NCBI GenBank assembly: GCA_001179505.1
Contig: CDMY01000390.1
Location: 1 to 64,000 of the forward strand
Direction: 5' to 3'
DNA: 64,000 nucleotides
Source: Vitrella brassicaformis
Taxonomy: Eukaryota; Sar; Vitrellaceae
The translations under genes were made by a program, and so were the position numbers. Below are positions 21,233 to 32,796 of this stretch, piece by piece. Within the stretch, counting starts at the first letter, position 1. Each line of letters starts with the position of its first letter. The notes under the pieces are model-generated. The model was not told the origin of the DNA. It did no database searches and saw only the letters and a list, made by a program, of their open reading frames with translations.

Positions 21233-23142
21233 CTACCGGCTGCTGCGTAATTAGATAGAAGGACATGACGGGTGGGGGGGCAGTGCAGACAGACACTTGA
21301 GACAAGTGAGAGATATTTTCTGCATGCCGTAAATACCACACTTGTTGCTGCAGCTAGACGGCTGGTGAGGGGGAGTGGGGGGTGGGGTGCGGTGTGGTGT
21401 TGCTCCTGTCCTAGTGTAAATACCTGCCTGCATCCATTCATGGGTTCATGTGAGTTCTGTTGCCCTCTCGTTTCGACATTGCAACAATGGCGTGAGAGAC
21501 GCGCTGTGGTCATTTGTTATTCTGTGGACGACAGTCGGTCATTTTGAGCGTTAATGAGTCATTTGAGGCATGCAATGCATTCAATCGTTCGTCGCAACAC
21601 TTCAAGTGGTGGCCACCCTCCCCTCCCCTGCTCTCCGTCCTTCTCATCCATACGAAAGTGTCCATTTCCACGTTGTACCACAGTCATGTATCGGTGGAAG
21701 GGTCGGGGATTCAGTCATGTGTCTGGCAGACAAGCGAGAGCGAATCCATCCAGACACATGACTGAATCCCCGACCCTTCCACAGAGGCAGGATCTGCACT
21801 GGTCGTTGCATACACAGATTCATGTACGACAAAAGAAAGACACACAGACACCATCATCCCCCCGTTGCTCTCTCTTGGTGACAGCAGCATGCGTGGCAGC
21901 TCTCCATTGAAAGGCAACATCAATTATAACACGGGCACTACAAAAGCCATCCAATGATGATCGATCATCAGCGCGTGAGGGACAGACAGGTCAAAACCAA
22001 CGTACAGTCCAAGTGCGAAGTCGGCTGCAATGCATGCATGCGCATAGAGAGGCGTATGGAAAGCAAAACTGTCACCCGGGCGTACAGAGAGAGATGTGTG
22101 GGCTGCAGAAGGGAGATGCTGTACAAATATGGGTTGGTAAGGGAGAAGAGTGATCAGTGAGACACACAGACACAAAGACAGACAGACAGACAGACAGACA
22201 GGTGTGTCGTTGAGCGCGGCGAGGAGAAGATGGCTGGTTGACTCGCTGACAGGCAGACAGGAAGACAGACAGACAGACAGACAGGCAGGGAGGGAGGGAG
22301 GAGGGGAGGGAGCTAGAACAAACGCTATGGTACACACACATCAACACCCACATCCACACAGATGGACAGACATTGAGCATACAAGATGACGCGCCTGATG
22401 TGCGTCCCTCTCCTGTCTACCAAAAGCCCCCTGACTGCTCTCACTAATCAATCTCATCTCGCACCGTGCTCACTCTAGCCACCTGTACATTCAGCGCACG
22501 CACGGTGTGATGCACACACACACACACACACACCATCATATGCAGTGACATACATATACACGCGACAGCAACCACACACACCCCGAGAAAACGTCACACA
22601 CGACAAAACTGTGCCCCGTACACCCACTACTGCACATGCGTCTGTCGCGTCTGTTGTGCGGCTCTCTGTGTGCCTACTCATCATCTGTCTGGCTATCTGT
22701 CTCTGTGTCGGTCGGTCGCCATCAACGCATCTCATATGCACAGCGAAAACTGATGCAGAGGGGACGAGAGACCGGACCACAAGGAAGCGAAACGAGAGAG
22801 AACGACTGCACAGCAACGGTATCATGATACAACCACAACGCAACACGATCGATGGACTAACTGAATTACCGCCAATTGATGATTGATGAGATAAACAAAA
22901 AGAACTCGCCTGCCTCGCCGCGCCCTTGTGGCAGACGGGGTGGCCTCCTCTGTCCTCCTTCCTTTCCTCTCAGCGCCTTGTCTGCCTCCCCTCACCTGAC
23001 TTACACTAACTCTCCATTCTCCATTCTCAGACGAACGTTCCAAACAACACCACTCTCTGTCCCTCCATCCATCTCTCTATCTAGCTAGCTATGACACACT
23101 GGATACCCCTCCACACACACCGCCCGTCCGTGCATGTGTGTC
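21233..23142. other. gene-poor stretch with microsatellites and a hairpin
   Basis: No credible exons between the LRR gene (+) and the PLA2-like gene (-). It holds CAGA tracts (about 22176-22200 and 22263-22284), CA tracts (about 22514-22532) and the perfect inverted repeat at 21694-21782. Confidence 0.6.
21694..21782. repeat. perfect 33-bp inverted repeat with 23-nt loop
   Basis: The left arm 21694-21726 and the right arm 21750-21782 are exact reverse complements over 33 bases. The arms begin GTGGAAGGGTCGGGG on the left and end CCCCGACCCTTCCAC on the right. Pairing stops at once on both sides. Transcribed RNA from either strand would form a long hairpin. Confidence 0.9.
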
Positions 23143-24824
23143 TCACATGCACCCCTCGCCGTCCCGCCCTTGCCCGTCAGAAGCGTACGCCTCAGACACA
23201 CCCGGCGGCGGCCGCACATCCCTCGTCGGGCACGCCCCTCCCCTCTGCCGACCCGCACTATCGCTGCCGTCCCTCGAGCGGATGAGGGCTCTCAGCTGCG
23301 ACCTCTCCAGCTCAATGGGCATCCCGCTGGCTCTCGCTAGGGCCGGCGATACATAGGGGGCTGGTGGCGGTGGGCGAGTGGCGGCCAGTGTGGCCGTCAC
23401 CATCGATGGGGGCGTGTAGGGGCTGCCTGGAGGGGTGGCGCTTTGCTGCGGTTTCTTGCTGCGTGTGGCGGGTTTGGCCGCGTAGACTGGCGAGAGGGGG
23501 TATCGGGAGAGGCGCATCTGCTCGCGTATGAGTTCTTGCCGGAGTGCTTTGCGTTGGTAGCCGCGGAGGAGTCGCCGGATGTCCTCCATGTCAGGGGATG
23601 ATGACGAAGCATCACCGCCCTTGCTGCTGCCGCTACCGCTACTGGCCTGCAAACAAGACAACCAGTGCCCATTGCTGTCTCTCTCGCAGGCCGTGTGTTT
23701 GTTCAGCTCACCAGCACTGGCTTGTTGGTGTTTTGCAAGGCGCTGGGTGTGCTGAGGAAAGGCGCCCTGGCGAGGTCGTTATCGAGGTCATTCTTGAAGA
23801 GCCCCATGGCTATTCTGAACTTGAGTCGCGTCCAATAGCCCCACCAGCTGGGCAGACCGCTCGAGTCTGACAGGCGGCTCTCGAGAGACCTGATCGATTC
23901 ATTGTCACGCACACAGACAGATGCCATGTGCTGGGTATGTCGGTCGTTGTGTGTGTGTGTGTGTCCCTCCCTCCCTCCCTCCCTCCCTCACTTGTATAGT
24001 ATTTCGTCTGCGTTGTGTATGCACCGGAAGTACTGCTCATCGACCCCCTTCATGTCAAACAGAAACGGGGGCAGCAGATACCTGAACACACAGATAGATC
24101 GATGTGTATCGGTTTTTCCGTTGCTGCATCGGTCGTGTCGTGTCGATGGATCGGACCTGCCGGCGATGGTGATTGATGCCGGCGCGGCCCTCTTCTTCTT
24201 GTTCTGCAGGTAGAGCTCGCAGGTACAGTAGTTGACGTCATGCTGCATGCACGTACGGTCCACTGGACAAACACACACACACACAGAGGCCATCCACTGC
24301 ACAATCTCATGAAAACACCCTCGCCGTCCGTCCCCTCACCTCCATCGACCGGTATCGCGTCATCTCGCCTCGGCCGACACTGGGTCGCTACACACCAACC
24401 ACGAGAAACACACGTGCATCCCCCTGTCTGCCTGCCTGCCTGCCTTGATGTCCTCACCGACGGAGAGTTCCTTGGTAGGTCCACAGTAGGTGCCATATCT
24501 GTTGAGCGAGTTGATGACCCGCTGTGTGCGCCTCTCAGACACCTCGGGGGCGTCAGGCCGGGCCGCCTCCTGCACCTCTCGCCCTGGGAAGCTCTCGGGC
24601 AGTGTGCTCACACTCAGGATGCGGGGCACGCCGGAGGCCGGGGCTGAGGGGTCGGCTGACGCCACGTGTGCTATAACAGGGGGAGGGGGGGCTTGGGCAT
24701 ACCACGCGTGTGGGACGAGGGGCTGCAGAAAGCTGCTGCTCCTGCTGGATGTGACAGACGCGGGAAGGGCAGTTTGAGTGCAGAGAAGGACAGTGGTGAG
24801 GGGCAGGAGGGCATGGCAGCACAT
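23143..24824 (-). CDS. secreted phospholipase A2-like protein
   Basis: Six exons: 24824-24458, 24387-24340, 24262-24157, 24081-23992, 23889-23712 and 23646-23143, giving 430 residues. A signal peptide (MCCHALLPLTTVLLC) leads. The PLA2 core follows: RYGTYCGP resembles the calcium-binding loop, and CMQHDVNYC at about residues 143-151 carries the catalytic His-Asp pair (H146, D147). The core is assembled only when the 48-nt exon 24387-24340 is spliced in. A helix with YFRCIHNADEI may hold the second catalytic aspartate. The C-terminal 170 residues are serine/proline-rich, basic and unlike PLA2. Secretory PLA2 enzymes hydrolyse the sn-2 ester of phospholipids with calcium. Spacing between motifs differs from animal enzymes, so activity is inferred. 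Confidence 0.78.
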
Positions 24825-24989
24825 CTGGTCCGTGTCTGATGACAGATCCTCCTCCCGCGATGCGAATGTGAGCTAAGAGTTGCAGGGGTTCTGTGCGAAA
24901 GAGCCGCATTGAGACCCAATTGTCGTTGATCCTCTCCACATTGCAGCCCAGACGTATCCCTCAAGCCAGATCTGCGCTATGGATGCAGC

Positions 24990-25870
24990 TGAGGGTGGGC
25001 TCCCCGCATGTATACAGCCCGGCAGCTGCACTGGCGGCAGCCGGTGGGCAGATGCGGAAGCCCATCGTTGACGTGGCATGAGAGCTCAGAGCGGGAGGAT
25101 ACAGGCGGCGGCAAGAAGCAGCGGGTGGACAAGCACAAGAAGAAGGTGAAGGCCGACAACAAGGGCGGCGGCAGGGCCTTGAGGGAGGAATCGGACGACG
25201 AAGGCCATCCATTGGATGCCGATGGAGGGATGGATGGATGGATGGTGGTTTTATTGTTTGTCTATTGATATCTCTCTCTCTCCGTTCCCTGATGGGTCAG
25301 GTCAAGTCACGTCTGGAGGAGTTGCCTGAGGGCCTGTGGATGGCCAACGGTGTAGGTATGGGCGCCATGCTGGGGACCGCATGTACAAGATGCCATCCCT
25401 GAGTGGCTTGGGTGTGGTGGACGTCACCATGCAGGGGGCTCCCCGCTGGCTCACTCAGAACAAGAAGGGCATCAAGTCGCTACACATCATCTGTGACAAG
25501 GTGAGCGACAAGAAGGGCAATCAACGTGCGGCTCGACAAACGATCTTCATTCTTCTCTCCTTGCAGGATGACCCATTCGGCCGAGGTCCTGCGAATCTCT
25601 ACCAAGTGAGCAGCGCCCTCTAGTTATCAGCAGGTGAGAGAAGACACACAGCCCCTCTCCCGCCATAGTGCCTGCACTTCAAGCCCTGTGTGAGCACGTC
25701 TCAGCCAAGAGCATCACGTCGCTGACTGGCCGCATCGGAGGGTGAGGGCGACGAAGAGGGCAGACGGAACGATAGTGCTGCGACCCAGCCAGGCCATCAA
25801 GAGAGCCAAGAGAAACGAGGAGCAGACGAACGAACGAAATGCGCTACCTACTTCTGCCTCTTCGGTCTTG
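24990..25870 (+). pseudogene. decayed WRVYGG-family copy (copy 4)
   Basis: Scattered pieces resemble other members of the family. The N-terminal MTARQ-like block and GQMRKP lie at about 25008-25075 in two different frames, followed by KKQRVDKHKKK near 25115-25145. A block RLEELPEGLWMAN (about 25309-25350) matches exon 5 of the intact copy. SLSGLGVVDV (about 25399-25428) recalls exon 8. The tail IVLRPSQA (about 25771-25794) matches the end of copy 3. Exons 2 to 4 and almost all of the large last exon are missing, and the frames do not join. It lies beside the intact copy at 26210-29324. Confidence 0.72.
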
Positions 25871-26209
25871 ATGGGCTTTTTACGAGGCAGGACATATTGT
25901 TGTACACTAACAGGTCCGACTGTTTTATCCGAATCGGTCCTCACAGCGTTTTCTCTGCACCTTTGCGCCAATGCTGCATTTGTCTGTATTGGTCGCGCTG
26001 CTCGTACACGTCGCTTTGCTGCGTGTGTGTGGTTTTGCTGGGTGGCATCCGTGTGTGTGCATTTGTGCGGTGTTTGTGCATTAATTTGTCCATTCGTGTG
26101 CGTGTGGGACGGACGGACGGACGGACGGATGGACCGACAGACAGACAAACCATTCAGCTGATCAAAACTGTCCTTCATCAGACACGCCGCGGGTGTGGGT
26201 GTCGGTCTG

Positions 26210-29200
26210 TCAATATAGCAATTGCGCTCCGGTGAGGATGGTCTTGCCCTCCCCGCCCGACACAGTGAGCCTCTTCTGGCTTGCCTCTCTGAGCAGAGTG
26301 ATCAGCCCCTTGGGGCGTGGCTTGTAGGGCGACAGAACCACACACTTGAGGCGAGGGAAACTCTCAAAGACCGACACAACACACTCGGCAAACGACTGGA
26401 ACAGACCCTTCTCTGCCGCATCAGTGAGAGAGGGGCCAGTGCGGCCGCAATAGCCATCCCAACGCAGTAACAGATGCATCTCGAGGCGAGACACACGACT
26501 TGCCATGACCTGCCTGCCTGCCTCCCTGTCCCCACCGTACACACGCCAACCGACAGCCAAATTCTGACTCTGGGGGGGATCATAGCTGAGCGTGGTGTAG
26601 TTGAAGCTAGGGGATGGAAAATCGATCTCACTCTTGACGCACACAGTGACATCTCGCCTGCCTTGAGCACAGAGATGGGCCACACCGGCAGGCACGAGAC
26701 ACAGCGTAGCATTGGGATTGGCGGGAGTAAACAGCCCAAACGTGATATGGTCGATGGATTGAAGTCCACTCAGCACCTGCCCCGCCCCTCCCTCAAAGAA
26801 CTCTGCCCCTCCCCTCTGCTTGACCCACACAGACTTAACATTGGGGAACATCGCGCGAGGATCAGACGTTACGTACGAAGGCAGCACACCATCCCCATCA
26901 TAGGCTGGCCCATCCCAGTCGATCGTGAGCTCATTCACACGTGGGAAAACGAGTGGACCGAGGTCGGGCACACCAGCACTCGCACGTGCTTTGAGTGTGA
27001 CCCTGTCGGCCTGGGCGCAGCACATGTGGAGTGTGGGCAGCGCTGGGGCGACGGGTGGGGCCGCGCTGGTGAGCGGAAGGCGGAGTGCGAGGCCCTCTCT
27101 GCGCCGATACCCGTCGTAGGTGTGGTAGCTCTCAGTGGCGCCGTGTGAGAGGCAGGTGGTACGGAAACGATGCAGCGCCTAATATATGGGACAAAGACAG
27201 AAGACTCAGGACACCAATGGACCACCAAGCATGAATGGGTGCTCAGTCTGCCACTCACGCGGATGAGTTTGGTGTCTTTGATCGTATTGAGTCCCATCTC
27301 AACGTGACGAAGCGGCCCTCCGCCATTGTCCGTGCCGATGACGTCGATGAGTTGTGCCGGATCGCCGCTGCCGCCTGCGAAACCCCAGTCGGGGTACGAG
27401 AAGTCCACCTGCCCAGTCAGGCTCCCCTGAGAGAGAAAAGAATGCATGGCAGAAGAAGTGTCTGTCTGTCTGTCTGTCAGTCTCTGTGGTGCTCTCGTGG
27501 TCGATTGTCATCTCACCGGATGCTGTGTATCTTATCGCACTCGCTACTTCACCGACATGCCGGTAGTTTGCGTAGACGCCGCCTTCGTGCACGACAGCCA
27601 TTTCGTCACGCTGCATGGCACACAAGGCACCAAGTAGAGTCTTTACGGCCTTTGCTGCCCACTTTCCTGCTTGCCTCCCGTCGTACTGTGTCAGGGATGA
27701 AGTGCAGGGACGATAGGCCCGACGACGCGTTGCGAACCAACGCCCTGGCGAACCCACTGACACCGACAATGCTCAGCTCCTTAAGTACGGGCAGGTCGTA
27801 CTTGCGCCTGTGTGCGATGCTCTCCCACACCGAGCCGACCGTCGCCTTGCGCAGCTTGGGGAACGCAGTGGGGCTCTCGTTGCTCAGCACCTCTGCGATG
27901 TTCTGCCCTCTCCGCTGCCGTGTGCCTTGGAGCTCGACGGTCTCGATGGTGGCCGCGAGCTGCTCAAGCAAAGTGACGAGCCGAGGGGTGGGGCGGTGAT
28001 GCACATGCAGGGAGCGACACTGAGACACACGACCTGCAAATACGAAACAGGCATTTGAGAATGGACATGAGCGAGAGAGGGAGAGGGAAAGAGAAAGAGA
28101 GAGGGAGAGGGAGAAGGGAGAGAGAAAGAGAGAGATCTCACCGGGCAGTTTGGCTGCGGTGCGTTTGGTGGGGTTTGCGTAGATGTCGACGATGGGGTGT
28201 ACAGCGGGCTGGCGGCTGAGGTGGCTGAAATGTGTGTTGATGGTGGAGAGGGATGTCATGAAGGTGTGGTAGCCGAGGTACGCGCCCAAGCCAAAGCCCT
28301 CCTCGGTCGTCATCCACAGCGCCTCAGGCAACTCCTCCAAACCAGACCTCACCTGACACGTCCACAGAACGCACAGAGAAATGATGAACCCACCCACCCT
28401 CGACGGAGCTCTTTGTGTGTATGCGCGTGTGTGTCGTGCCCACCTCATGTTGGTTGAGTTTGTCCATGGTCTTTAGGATGACGTCGAGCTTCTTGACACA
28501 TGCTTCCACCTGCTGCTTGGCCGTCTTGTCCACGGTGGAGATCTGGATGTCCGCCTCGCACCTCACCATGGCCGTAAGCACACGGTAGTGGCGGTCAACC
28601 TCCTGAAAGCAGAAGGAGAGGCGGGATGTCTATGGAACAAAGGTAGCTGTGTTGTGTGTGGCGGCTAACCTGCATGTGTTTCTGTTTGGCGAATGTGTTG
28701 GGGGCGGGGAGGGCAGCCTTCGCATCCAACATCTGCTGCGCCTGTGGAACAAACACAACACGCGGGAAAGATCACACAGTGGTATATGTACAGTCCTCGC
28801 CCTGTCGCCTCCACCCTCTGGTCCCTCATTTACTCACCTTAGCCTTTGCTTCGTTGACCATGTTGATCTGTGCCTGGAGTTGCTCTGCCACCTCGGCAAG
28901 AGCCGCCAACGCTTGCCCATGACCCACCTCACCAACATCCTGGCAAAATGCATAAGACACGGCAAATACAGCAAATACCGTCCATTGTTTAGCCCATCGA
29001 CTCGTTGTCTTTGGATCTGTGTCGATGTCGTCCCGTGCGCACCTCCATCTCGACGTCGTCAGGCGTCAGTGGCTTTGTCCTGGCCTTCTTGACGTCCTTC
29101 CTCCCCTTGTTCTTCTTGTTCTTCGCCGCACGTCGGGCATGAGCATAGCCCTCCCACTCGGAGTTGTCGTCTGAATCCACGCTGCTCTCGGAGAACAAGG

Positions 29201-29324
29201 AGCGCCGCTTGCGATCACGACCACCACCACCACCACCAACACCACCAGCAGCGGCAGCGGCGGCGGATGAGGCGGCCATGGCGGCCTTGCGAACGGGACG
29301 AGCCGGTCGGTCCTTGACGTCCAT
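26210..29324 (-). CDS. WRVYGG-family protein, copy 2 (intact)
   Basis: Nine exons: 29324-29043, 28939-28838, 28741-28670, 28602-28444, 28352-28142, 28033-27687, 27610-27548, 27426-27259 and 27178-26210. Frame is kept throughout, giving 790 residues. The N terminus is basic, alanine- and glycine-rich, and looks like a nuclear-localisation region. A predicted coiled coil follows (LAEVAEQLQAQI to LDVILKTMDKL). The C-terminal half has irregular leucine-rich strands and the signature WRVYGGDREAGRQVM in the last exon. No known domain is recognised. The donor at 27548 (GAA then GTAGCG) is one of two in-frame options; the other is after CAT a few codons earlier. It is the only complete member in this window and the reference for copies 1, 3 and 4. 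Function unknown. Confidence 0.82.
28034..28141. repeat. polypurine tract in an intron
   Basis: About 75 bases (28063-28137) are almost only G and A on the plus strand. They lie in intron 5 of the WRVYGG copy 2 gene, where they form the polypyrimidine stretch of the transcript. Confidence 0.7.
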
Positions 29325-29387
29325 CGTGACAAAGGGGGAAAGAGAGGAAAGAAATTGGGTCGTTCCATTTACCTTTTGTTGGCCAGG
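29325..29387. promoter_or_regulatory. 63-bp divergent promoter between two WRVYGG copies
   Basis: Only 63 bases separate the start codons at 29324 (-) and 29388 (+). Any promoter must therefore be shared or overlap the 5' coding exons. It is purine-rich and lacks the AAGCTCGCA element. Confidence 0.5.
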
Positions 29388-32300
29388 ATGTCGCGAGCTA
29401 TTGTCCTATTTCTCGCGTTCTTCTCGCTCGTTCTTCTCGCTCCTTCGGCAGCGATGGCGTCAGAAGGTGTTGAGCATCGCATGACCGCCCGTCAGGTGGC
29501 CATTGCCGCTGCGGAGGCTGCGGCGGGTGCGGGTCAGAAGCGCAAGCCGTCGATGGATGTGGGCGTGAGCAGCGACGGTGATGAGGAGGAGGATGGGTCA
29601 GAGTGGGAGGAGAGGGGCCGCCGCACCACCAAGGCCGCCAAGAAGAAGCAGCGGGTGGATAAGAAGGACAAGGCGGACAAGGCGGCTGCCGGCAAGGCCA
29701 AGCCCAAGAAGAAGGGCGGCAGATCTAAGGCCCAAGCGGCAGAGGAGGACCATCAGATGGAGGTACGCTCGCATCATGCGATGGGAGGGCACACCAGGGA
29801 CCGGCATGGCTTGGGCATTGCTCATCCATGGCTCGCTGCTGTCTGTGTTTCGTTTGTCTGCCCGTCAGGATGTGGTTGAGTTGTTTCCTGCCGACCCACT
29901 GGAGGCTCTCAAGGCCGGGCGCAGAAGCTACAGACGCAGATCCAGCGCGTCGAACACGCCAAAGCAAAGGTGAGCGAGAAGGAGAGGGGCTGAGAGAGGA
30001 TCACCGGAGAGGAATGTGTGTGGTGTTGTGTGTGTCGTCCTGCCTGCGTTCAGGCTAAGGAGTTGTATGAGTTGAAGATGGGCCTCGCCGCGCCCGAATC
30101 GCACACGCAGCAGAATCGCATGCAGGTGAGAATGACGACACGACGCACACGCTTGACACGACACATCCCCCCTGCTCACTCCTGCGCCTTGTTGTGTGTA
30201 TGTGTGTGTGGCTGGCTGATGATGCAGGACGTTGACCGCCACTACCGCGTGTTGACGGCGATGGTGACGGCTGATGCTGAGGCCCACGCCACCCACACTG
30301 ACACGGCCGTCAAGCGGCAGCTGGACCGGTGCGTCGCCAAACTCCAAATCATACAAGACAAAATCGACAAACTACACGACGAGGAGGTCAACGCACCGCA
30401 CATGGGACAGGCACAAGGCGGGGCCACATACATGTGTGGCTTTGTCTGTGCAGGTGGTTGAGCCCTGCCTCGAGGGGCTGCCTGAGGCCCTCTGGCTGAG
30501 CAGCGACGAGAAATTCGGTACGGGAAGAGATTGGACGACGAGTCCAGGGGACGGGGAGGATGCATGTGTTGTGTGTGTTGCTGTGTGTCAGGACTTGATG
30601 CCTTCATTGGTTTCGTGCCATGTCTGACGTCGCTGTCGGCTGTGAGCAGCCACTTCCACACCCTCACCCAGGACAGCAACATGCACCCCATCATCCAACT
30701 CGACACCTCACCACCCAATGACATCGCCAAGGAACTGCCTGGTACGCAAAGGGAGGCCTCATGCGTCATGTGCCCGTCTCCACCTATGTAGCGGTGCTGC
30801 GTCGTGATTCAGGTCGTTTCTCAAAGTGCAAGGACATCCGCATCAATCACGCCCCCACACCCGCCCTCATCCGCCTGCTCGAAAACCTCAAGGACAGCAT
30901 CACGAGTATCGACCTGAAGGGCCACGGGGGCATCGCATTGGGGGAGAAGGACCAGCCCAGCCACAGCCCCCAGCAGCACACCATCTTCCCGCAGCTCCAC
31001 AAGGCAGCCGTCCAGGGGAAGTGGGGCGGCGTCGCACCAGATCGCAAGTACACACTCCCGGCCCTCAAGCACCTGAGTGGCGACACATTCAGTCGCCATG
31101 GGGGGTACTCTGCGCATTACGGGATCAGCCCTCGTACACACGGAAATAAATGGATGCAGCACACGATTCTCCGGGCCGCGACACGTGTGTTGGTGGGTGT
31201 TTATGCAGGTGGTGTCGTGGATTGACATCGCATCTGATGGCCTGACATCCATCCACTCTACCTACGTTCAAGTAAGGCGCACGGACAGGCAGCACGTCGT
31301 CGCACACTCAAGACTTTCATGCTGTGTGTCCGGTGTGTCCTGCTGTGGTGCGTCAGTCGCTCACAGACGTTTCCGCTTCCATCAAGGACACCCCAACTGA
31401 TGAGAGGGTTGCGGCAGGGAATATTGTAGCCATCGACACAGCACTCATTGTGTGCCTCCTTGTGGTGACAGCCAAGACTCTCACGTCCCTCTCCGGCTTC
31501 GAATTCTCGGGCAACGACTACGACCACAACCCCCAATTGTACCACCCCTGGTACCAATACGGCCTCGGCGGCGACAAGGCGCCCGAGGATGAGCTCAGTG
31601 ACCTCATCTCAGCCCCCCAGGGAGCCAAGCTGCAGAAGATTGAGATGCGCCTCCCCGACATGCCGACACCCAAAACTATCCAGGTGAGCATGAGAAGACG
31701 CCGACTCACCAGCTGTCGATTTCTGCGCTGGTTGTCATCAGAGGATTCATCGGTTCCTAGCTGCCTGCCTCGCACCTGACGCGGTCGAGACGTACCACAC
31801 GGGCACCTACTTCCACCTCCGGCTGCCCTTCAAAGGCGACTTCGCCCCCCTCGCCACCTGCTGCACCAAAGCCAACAGCGTGATTCTCGAATCCCACGCA
31901 AAGGACGGCACAGGGACGGCGGCGCTCAGCCCCCTGGTGTGCGAACGGGCCCGAGAGCTGACTATCCAATGCAGCTACCGCGACCAGCAGCCCGCGCAGC
32001 CGGCGTATCCACACCTCGCCCACCATGCTCGAGCGCCGCCCCGTGTCACGCAGCCCATCCCGTCCTACATCACGTCTAATGCCCACTGCCTCTTCCCCAG
32101 TGTGGTGTCGCTGAGTGTGCATGAGGGGCATGCGGGTATGCGCGTGTATGAGGGAGGGGCGGGCGTCTTCATGGGGTCGCTGCCATCGCTCGAGGAGGTG
32201 TCGTTTGATGTGCATGTCAAACCTGACCCGGGTGCTGAGCTGTGTCTCGTGCCTGAGGGTATGGGTTTTCTGTCGAGTCAAGGCAAGGATCTGACAGTCA

Positions 32301-32796
32301 AGTTGTCGATTGACGCTGAGGTTGACCGCTACCGCTACCTGTATGGTGGCCAGTCCGACGCAGCGCCAGCCGATGACTTGACTGTGCAGTGGCGTGTGTA
32401 CGGTGGGGAGGGTGAGGCTGACAGACAGGTCATGCAGCGTGTGTCTCGTCTGGAGATCGATCTGCGTGTGTCTCTGCGCCACGGCCGCGAGCGCGGGCTG
32501 TCCTTTGCTGCTGCAAGGGACATGTGCGAGTCGTTCGCCGACTGCGTCGCTGAGGCCTTCGGCAGCTGCCCCTCTCTCTTGTCTGTCATGCCGTGCTGCC
32601 TTACCTCTACAGCTCTCGGTTCTCGCTCGTCGATTGTGTGAGGGAGGGGGCTAAGAGGCGATTCAGAGTGGCCAAAGGGCAGGCAGTGGGGGGATGTCAG
32701 AATGTTGTGTTGCGACCGAGCCAGGCCAAGCAGAAAGTCAAGAAACAGACACACACCAACGAGGCAGACACAGTCATGAAGACAGAGGAGGAGTGA
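29388..32796 (+). pseudogene. WRVYGG-family copy 3, frame-damaged
   Basis: The exon order of copy 2 is kept: 29388-29762, 29869-29969, 30054-30125, 30228-30386, 30454-30517 plus 30592-30741 (copy 2 has one exon here), 30813 to about 31090, 31209-31271, 31357-31425, 31477-31683 and 31742-32796. Exons 3 and 4 have the same lengths as in copy 2 (72 and 159). Exon 2 is 101 nt instead of 102, which breaks the coiled-coil frame before KLQTQIQRVEHAKAK. The last exon carries WRVYGGEGEADRQVM but needs a frame change near 32595 to reach the basic tail ending at 32796. The junction to 31209 cannot be made in frame. The N terminus differs from copy 2 and has a signal-peptide-like start (VLFLAFFSLVLLAP). 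It is either a recent pseudogene or a gene hit by draft errors. Confidence 0.7.

Noticed and set aside
22170-22300. Possible CRISPR-like array
   Set aside because: The repeats are simple CAGA tetranucleotides without spacers, and the genome is eukaryotic.
32560-32620. A 33-nt intron repairing the last exon of WRVYGG copy 3
   Set aside because: It is too short to be credible, and the intact copies have no intron there; a base loss explains it better.
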